Of a stretch of DNA of 10,755 nt, positions 6,756-10,755 are shown one piece after another (within the stretch, counting starts at the first letter, position 1; every line of letters begins with the position of its first letter). Position numbers and translations under genes: made by a program. Location of the stretch: positions 1 to 10,755 of the forward strand of contig CAYMYN010000069.1 of NCBI GenBank assembly GCA_964394665.1, in the 5' to 3' direction. The stretch comes from CAYMYN01 sp964394665 (GTDB lineage Bacteria > Planctomycetota > UBA1135 > GCA-002686595). The notes under the pieces were generated by a model. That model made no database searches. It was not told the DNA's origin and saw only the letters and a list, made by a program, of their open reading frames with translations.

Positions 6756-7454
6756 ATGTCCCGCTCCCTGCGACTCCTCCCGCTGCTCGCCTGTGCCCTG
6801 GCCTCGTGCGTGGGGCTCGTCGATCCGCCGTCCGTGCCCTCCCCGCGCAGCTCGGCGGAGTGGGCCGTGGGCGAGCCGCTGCTGCAGGGATTCTTCGGCA
6901 TCCAACGGCTCGAGACCTTCGAGCGCCAGGGCGGGCTCGTCGAGGACGTCGAGCAGGACGGCCGTCCGCAGTACCCGGTCCTGGGCGGCGGCGCGCAGTG
7001 GAAGCTCGCCGGGCACCACGTGGACTTCGGCCTCGAGGGAATGCTCGGCCTGGGTTGGCGCGGACGCGGCGGAGCGCTGGCCTCCGGGCCCGGCGGGCTC
7101 TCGGTCGCGGTCGACGTCAATGTGCTCGCGATCGACCTGTTCGGCGGCCCGTTCCTGAACGTGTTCCTGGGCGAGGGCGCGCGCTTCTACGCCGGCGCCG
7201 GGCCCTTGATGCAGTACGTCGAGTACGAGCAGCGGACCGTGCCCGGCGGCACCCTGGGCGAGGAGTTCGACCGCTCGAGCTCGGGCTGGGGGCTGGGTTG
7301 GTACACGCGCGCCGGCTTCGAGTTCCTGGTCACGCCCTACGTCTGGATGGGCCTGGGCGCGCGCTGGATCGAGAACACCGTCGACCTGGGCCGCGGCATG
7401 GGCGACCTCGACCTGGAGGGGCTCCAGGTCGTGGTCACCCTGGCGAACTTCTGA
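6756..7454 (+). CDS. Putative outer-membrane lipoprotein with beta-barrel-like body (232 aa)
   Basis: The protein starts with a lipoprotein signal peptide, MSRSLRLLPLLACALASC, with lipobox L15-A-S-C18, so C18 would be lipidated. A low-complexity, proline-rich segment follows (about 22-35). From about 40 to the end are glycine- and aromatic-rich strands of alternating character (for example HHVDFGLEGMLGLGWRG, ARFYAGAGPLMQYVEY and YVWMGLGARWI), and the chain ends LANF with a terminal phenylalanine. This resembles small OmpA/OmpW-type eight-stranded barrels, but I recognise no specific family. The ATG at 6756 is chosen because the signal peptide begins exactly there; upstream codons in this frame are the antisense of the DUF5916 gene. 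It shares a 105-base divergent promoter region with that gene. Export is well supported; the role is unknown. Confidence 0.75.
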   Translation: MSRSLRLLPLLACALASCVGLVDPPSVPSPRSSAEWAVGEPLLQGFFGIQRLETFERQGGLVEDVEQDGRPQYPVLGGGAQWKLAGHHVDFGLEGMLGLGWRGRGGALASGPGGLSVAVDVNVLAIDLFGGPFLNVFLGEGARFYAGAGPLMQYVEYEQRTVPGGTLGEEFDRSSSGWGLGWYTRAGFEFLVTPYVWMGLGARWIENTVDLGRGMGDLDLEGLQVVVTLANF

Positions 7455-7466
7455 ACGCGGGAAGAC

Positions 7467-7485
7467 GCGCGCTCACTCCGCGCGC
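7467..7485. terminator. Hairpin at the convergent gene junction
   Basis: GCGCGC, a seven-base loop, then GCGCGC forms a six-pair all-GC stem spanning the last bases of the 18-base gap between the convergent lipoprotein and PAC2 genes and the end of the PAC2 gene. Its position suits a two-way terminator, but it has no T-tract on either side. Confidence 0.3.
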
Positions 7486-8411
7486 TTGAACAGGTCGAGG
7501 AAACGGTCCTCGTACTCCCGGAAGAGCCCCTGGCGGTCGAGCTCGGACTTGAGGTCCAGCGCCTTCTGGCGGTCGCGCTCGGCCTGCGCGAAGAGCTGCT
7601 CGATGCGCGTCCGCACGGCGGGGTCGACGGTTTCCTCCTCTTCCTCGACCTTCTCGTAGGCACTGGGGAACTCGACCTCGCCGCCCTGCTGCTCCTGGAT
7701 CTGGCGCTGCAGGCGCTCGAGTTGCTCGGTGAAGCCCTTCTCGACGATCGCGGCCTGCTGATCGAGCTCGGCGAGATCGAGCGGGATGCCCGCGATGCGC
7801 GCGAACGTGCGCAGCACCGCCGAGGACGATTTGGGGTTCGGGATCGCGTTGGCGAAGAACGGGAACTCGCCCAGCAGGCACATGCCGTCTACGCCCTGGG
7901 ACGCGGCGGCGGCGAGGAAGACGCCGTTCAGGCCGCCGATCTCGCCCTCCTCGAGCGGCAGGGCCTTGGCGCGCTCGCAGTCGGCGAGCACGCCCGTGCC
8001 GGTGGCGACGGCGAAGACGCGCGGCTTCTCCTTGGGATGGATCGGGGTCCCCAGGGCGGCGAAGGTCACCACGCGCTGGATGCCGAGCTCGGTGCGCGCG
8101 TGGCGCAGGAGCTGCTCGCAGTAGCGGTAGCCCCCGGCCGCGGGTTGCTGGTCGGCGACCATGACGACCAGGTCGCGCCCATCACCGGGATTGCGCCAGG
8201 CGCGCAGGATGCTGCGGGGCATCTCGGCAGGTTGCATGATGCCCTTCTGAACGCGCACCGAGCGCAGGTCGAACCAGCTCGAGGAGTCGATCTCCGCCAC
8301 CGGCTGCGCCCGCAGGGCCTGCTGGAGGTACGAGCCGGCGATGTGCGCCACGGCGCCCATGCCGGGCCAGACGGCCACGAGCCACGGGTCCTCGAGTCGG
8401 GGTTCGATCAC
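7473..8411 (-). CDS. PAC2 family protein (proteasome assembly chaperone-like)
   Basis: This 312-residue protein has a PAC2-type alpha/beta domain at about 8-215. It begins with the strand and glycine loop PWLVAVWPGMGAVAHIAGSYL, has a core strand DLVVMVADQQP (80-90), and the segments RVVTFAALGTPI (113-124) and GEIGGLNGVFLAAAASQGVDGMCLLGE (within 156-182). The C-terminal part (about 215-312) is a charged, probably coiled-coil tail with an acidic run, KVEEEEETVD (254-263). There is no signal peptide. PAC2 proteins in eukaryotes and archaea help assemble 20S proteasomes; the bacterial members are widespread and mostly uncharacterised, so no partner can be named. The start is GTG at 8411, with AGGAG six bases upstream. 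It is divergent from the ThuA gene. Confidence 0.87.
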   Translation of the reverse strand: MIEPRLEDPWLVAVWPGMGAVAHIAGSYLQQALRAQPVAEIDSSSWFDLRSVRVQKGIMQPAEMPRSILRAWRNPGDGRDLVVMVADQQPAAGGYRYCEQLLRHARTELGIQRVVTFAALGTPIHPKEKPRVFAVATGTGVLADCERAKALPLEEGEIGGLNGVFLAAAASQGVDGMCLLGEFPFFANAIPNPKSSSAVLRTFARIAGIPLDLAELDQQAAIVEKGFTEQLERLQRQIQEQQGGEVEFPSAYEKVEEEEETVDPAVRTRIEQLFAQAERDRQKALDLKSELDRQGLFREYEDRFLDLFKRAE

Positions 8412-8417
8412 GGGGGT

Positions 8418-8422
8418 CTCCT
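8418..8422 (-). promoter_or_regulatory. Ribosome binding site of the PAC2 gene
   Basis: AGGAG on the minus strand lies six bases before the GTG start at 8411. It is the clearest Shine-Dalgarno in the window and fixes GTG as the start. Confidence 0.65.
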
Positions 8423-8462
8423 GAGGTCCATCCCGCGCGCGGCGGGGAGAGGGCGGATCCCA

Positions 8463-8468
8463 AGTCTA
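8463..8468 (-). promoter_or_regulatory. Possible -10 element of the PAC2 gene
   Basis: TAGACT on the minus strand lies 51 bases before the GTG start, so the transcript would have a leader of about 45 bases that includes the ribosome binding site. It fits the TAnnnT pattern; no -35 box is evident. Confidence 0.35.
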
Positions 8469-8520
8469 ACCACTCGGGCCATGCAGGGTCCCGCGCCGTG
8501 TTCGGGAGCCGAGCCCCGCG

Positions 8521-8527
8521 TATCCTG
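8521..8527 (+). promoter_or_regulatory. Possible -10 element of the ThuA/DUF1080 gene
   Basis: TATCCTG lies 60 bases before the ATG at 8588 and is identical to the heptamers upstream of the E1 and DUF5916 genes. The rest of the 176-base divergent region shows no -35 box or strong inverted repeat. Confidence 0.45.
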
Positions 8528-8587
8528 TGGACCCCGCCGCACCGACGTGGCATCCGCCGCGCTCCCACCCGAACCCCACGTCCCGCC

Positions 8588-10570
8588 ATGGCTCTGCTCT
8601 CCGTTCTCCTCGCTGCGTTGGTTCCCCTCTCGGCCGCCCCGGCGCAGACGTCCCGGCCCGAGCCCGTGCCGGTGCTGATCGTCAGCGGGGCCAACAACCA
8701 CTGGTGGCAGTGGACGACGCCCTCCCTGCGCACGATCCTCGAGGAGAGCGGCAAGTTCCGCGTCGAGGTCACCGAGACCCCGGCCGAGACCCTGGCCGAT
8801 CGCGTCGCCCTGGGGCGATTCCGCGCCGTCGTGCTCGACTACAACGGCCCGCGTTGGGGCGCGGAGGCGGAGCGGGGCTTCCTCGAGGCCGTGCGCGGCG
8901 GATTGGGCGTGGTCGTCGTGCACGCCGCGAACAACGCCTTCCCGGGGTGGAAGGAGTACGAAGAGCTGGTCGCCCTGTGCTGGCGCGAGGGCACCGGCCA
9001 CGGCCGTTTCCACGCCTTCGACGTCGCGATCACCGACCGCGACCACCCGATCACGCGCGATCTGGCCGACATCGTCGCGCACCCCGACGAGCTCTACCAC
9101 GGCCTGGTGCACATGCACGGCGCGCCCTTCCGCGTGCTCGCCACGGCGCACTCGAGCACCGAGTCGGGCGGCACCGGCAAGGACGAGCCGATGGTCCTGG
9201 TGCGCGAGTACGGCCGCGGCCGCGTCTTCCACACGCCCCTCGGTCACGTCTGGCCGGGCAACGAGGCGCACCAGGTCTCGCACGCGAGCCCCGGCTTCCG
9301 CGAGCTCATCGTGCGCGGCACCGAGTGGGCCGCGACCGGGGATGTGACCCCCAGCACCCGGCCGGCCAACGCCCTGACCGAGGCCGAGCGCGCCGCCGGC
9401 TGGAGCGAGCTCTTCGACGGCCGCTCGACCCGCGGCTGGGTGGGGTACCGCACCTCGGCCTTCCCCGAGCGCGGCTGGCAGGTCGTGGACGGCGCGCTGC
9501 GCCACGCGGCGGGCGGCGGCGGCGGGGACCTCGTCACCGAGCGCACCTTCCGCGACTTCGAGTTCGCCTTCGAGTGGAAGCTCGCCCCCGGCGGCAACAG
9601 CGGCGTGATGTACCGGGTCGGCGACCGGGCGAGCACGACCTGGCAGTCGGGGCCGGAGTTCCAGGTGCTCGACGACGCCGCCCATGCGGGCGCCGACCCG
9701 CGCCACACGGCCGGCTCGCTGTACGACCTCTACGCCGCCGAGGGCAAGGCGCTGAGGCCGGCGGGTGCCTGGAACCACGGCCGCATCCTCGTGGTCGGCA
9801 ACTACGTCGAGCACTGGGTCAACGGCCGGCGCGTGCTGAGCGCCGACCTCGCCTCGGAGGAGGGACGCGCGCGCATCGCGGCCAGCAAGTTCGGGGAGAT
9901 GCCCGACTTCGCGCGCCTGAGCTCCGGCCGCATCGCGCTGCAGGACCACGGCGACGAGGTGCACTATCGCAACCTCTTCGTGCGCGACCTCTCCCCGGAC
10001 CCGAGCGCCGGCCGCGCGTTGTTCCAGCCGGGCCTCCCGGGTTGGACGGCCTACCTCCAGGACGGGGGCAAGCAGGCGGACGTCTGGAGCCTGGGCGCGG
10101 ACGGCGTGCTCGTCTGCAAGGGCCGCCCCATCGGCTACCTGCGCACGACCGAGGACTTCACGAACTTCCACCTGCGCCTGGAGTGGCGCTTCGACCCCGC
10201 GAAGGGCGCCGGCAACAGCGGGGTGCTGATGCGCCAGGTCGGCGAGGACCAGGTCTGGCCGCGCAGCATCGAGGCCCAGCTCATGTCCGGCCAGGCGGGG
10301 GACTTCTGGAACATCGGCGAGTTCCCGATGCGCACCGACCCCTCGCGCACCAACGGCCGCAACACGCGCCGGGTGAAGACCCACGAGCGCGAACTGGGCG
10401 AGTGGAACGAGTACGACATCCTCGTCTGGCGAGGCCACGTCGTGCTGCGGGTGAACGGCGAGATCCTGAACGAGGCCCGCGACGCCCAGGAGATCCCCGG
10501 CAAGCTCTGCCTGCAGTCGGAGGGGGCGGAGATCCACTTCCGGGACCTGCGCCTGACGAAGCTGCCCTGA
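8588..10570 (+). CDS. Secreted ThuA domain fused to two DUF1080 (3-keto-disaccharide hydrolase) domains
   Basis: This 660-residue protein begins with a signal peptide (MALLSVLLAALVPLSAAPAQ, likely cut near residue 19-20). A ThuA-like, glutamine-amidotransferase-fold domain spans about 27-250, with VPVLIVSGANNHWWQW, VVVVHAANNAFPGWKEY and the DHPIT/DELYHG segments. The first DUF1080 domain is at about 272-468 (ELFDGRSTRGW; GGNSGVMYRV at 335-344; GPEFQVLDD). A shorter second one is at about 476-659 (GNSGVLMRQV at 542-551; SIEAQLMSG; GDFWNIGEFPM). ThuA acts with ThuB in 3-keto-trehalose breakdown in rhizobia, and DUF1080 is a lectin-like fold now named for 3-keto-disaccharide hydrolysis, so a periplasmic or secreted role in 3-keto-glycoside breakdown is likely (inference). 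The ATG at 8588 is chosen because the signal peptide begins there; the frame upstream is arginine- and proline-rich. No Shine-Dalgarno is seen. Confidence 0.9.
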   Translation: MALLSVLLAALVPLSAAPAQTSRPEPVPVLIVSGANNHWWQWTTPSLRTILEESGKFRVEVTETPAETLADRVALGRFRAVVLDYNGPRWGAEAERGFLEAVRGGLGVVVVHAANNAFPGWKEYEELVALCWREGTGHGRFHAFDVAITDRDHPITRDLADIVAHPDELYHGLVHMHGAPFRVLATAHSSTESGGTGKDEPMVLVREYGRGRVFHTPLGHVWPGNEAHQVSHASPGFRELIVRGTEWAATGDVTPSTRPANALTEAERAAGWSELFDGRSTRGWVGYRTSAFPERGWQVVDGALRHAAGGGGGDLVTERTFRDFEFAFEWKLAPGGNSGVMYRVGDRASTTWQSGPEFQVLDDAAHAGADPRHTAGSLYDLYAAEGKALRPAGAWNHGRILVVGNYVEHWVNGRRVLSADLASEEGRARIAASKFGEMPDFARLSSGRIALQDHGDEVHYRNLFVRDLSPDPSAGRALFQPGLPGWTAYLQDGGKQADVWSLGADGVLVCKGRPIGYLRTTEDFTNFHLRLEWRFDPAKGAGNSGVLMRQVGEDQVWPRSIEAQLMSGQAGDFWNIGEFPMRTDPSRTNGRNTRRVKTHERELGEWNEYDILVWRGHVVLRVNGEILNEARDAQEIPGKLCLQSEGAEIHFRDLRLTKLP

Positions 10571-10596
10571 CCCCCCCCCCGGCCCGACCGCCCGGC

Positions 10597-10614
10597 GGGC
10601 TGGGGCTCCAGCCC
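10597..10614 (+). terminator. Possible terminator hairpin after the ThuA/DUF1080 gene
   Basis: GGGCTGG, loop GGCT, CCAGCCC forms a perfect seven-pair stem starting 27 bases after the stop codon. No T-tract follows, so it would be a T-less terminator or an RNA 3'-end stabiliser. Confidence 0.4.
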
Positions 10615-10700
10615 TCCCCGCGCCCGGCCGGACCCCGTCCGCCGGCCGACCGGGCCCCGGTTCAGGCCGCGGTGCCCCGATCCTGGGAGCGCGATCGGCC

Positions 10701-10746
10701 CTGGCGGCCCCGCCAGGGGGGGCAGGCCCTGCCCGGCGAAAAAAAA
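10701..10746. other. Two adjacent GC hairpins followed by an eight-A run
   Basis: CTGGCGGCCCCGCCAG (10701-10716) and GGGCAGGCCCTGCCC (10720-10734) are back-to-back inverted repeats, followed by AAAAAAAA at 10739-10746. The A-run is on the wrong side for an intrinsic terminator on either strand: plus-strand transcripts would have A, and on the minus strand the T-run comes before the hairpins. The bases from 10571 to the window end contain no gene that I can see. Confidence 0.3.
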
Positions 10747-10755
10747 CCGGAAACA

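Noticed and set aside
8408..10537. A 709-residue frame antisense to the ThuA/DUF1080 gene
   Set aside because: The sequence is Ala/Val/Arg-rich with no motif, while the plus strand carries clear ThuA and DUF1080 motifs.

Overview
This GC-rich window (by eye about 70 % G+C, with most codons ending in G or C) carries eight protein-coding genes, seven of them complete, packed tightly on both strands. There is no rRNA, tRNA, CRISPR array, insertion sequence or phage gene. The gene set (a ThuA domain fused to two DUF1080 sugar-hydrolase domains, a DUF5916 outer-membrane protein, a PAC2 protein and a fused 2-oxoacid dehydrogenase E1) and the signal peptides point to a Gram-negative-type bacterium. 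A high-GC member of Planctomycetota or a neighbouring lineage is the best guess. That is inference from gene content, not a marker-gene result.

Layout: 1-260 (minus) is the N-terminal part of an unrecognised protein leaving the left edge. 381-884 (minus) is a small single-domain cupin. After a divergent intergenic region (885-1172) comes a two-gene plus-strand operon: a fused alpha/beta thiamine-diphosphate E1 dehydrogenase (1173-3416) overlapping by four bases with a FabD-fold acyltransferase (3413-4414). Converging on it is a large DUF5916/CBM9-like outer-membrane barrel protein (4422-6650, minus). This is divergent from a small lipoprotein-like barrel protein (6756-7454, plus). A PAC2-family protein (7473-8411, minus) converges on that and is divergent from a secreted ThuA-DUF1080-DUF1080 protein (8588-10570, plus). 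The last 185 bases hold no gene, only GC-rich hairpins.

How the genes may work together: the E1/acyltransferase pair is the clearest functional unit. E1 would decarboxylate a 2-oxoacid. The acyltransferase keeps Ser and His but lacks the arginine that holds the malonyl carboxylate in FabD, so it may handle a non-carboxylated acyl group such as the E1 product (hypothesis). The DUF5916 and lipoprotein genes share a 105-base promoter region and both encode envelope proteins. The ThuA/DUF1080 protein is probably an exported enzyme acting on 3-keto-glycosides.

Regulation: a heptamer, TATCCTG, occurs three times in the window as far as I can find by eye, each time just upstream of a gene and in its direction. 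Looser TAnnnT hexamers precede three other starts. These look like the -10 elements of the main sigma factor here. No convincing -35 boxes are visible, and Shine-Dalgarno sequences are clear only for the PAC2 and acyltransferase genes.
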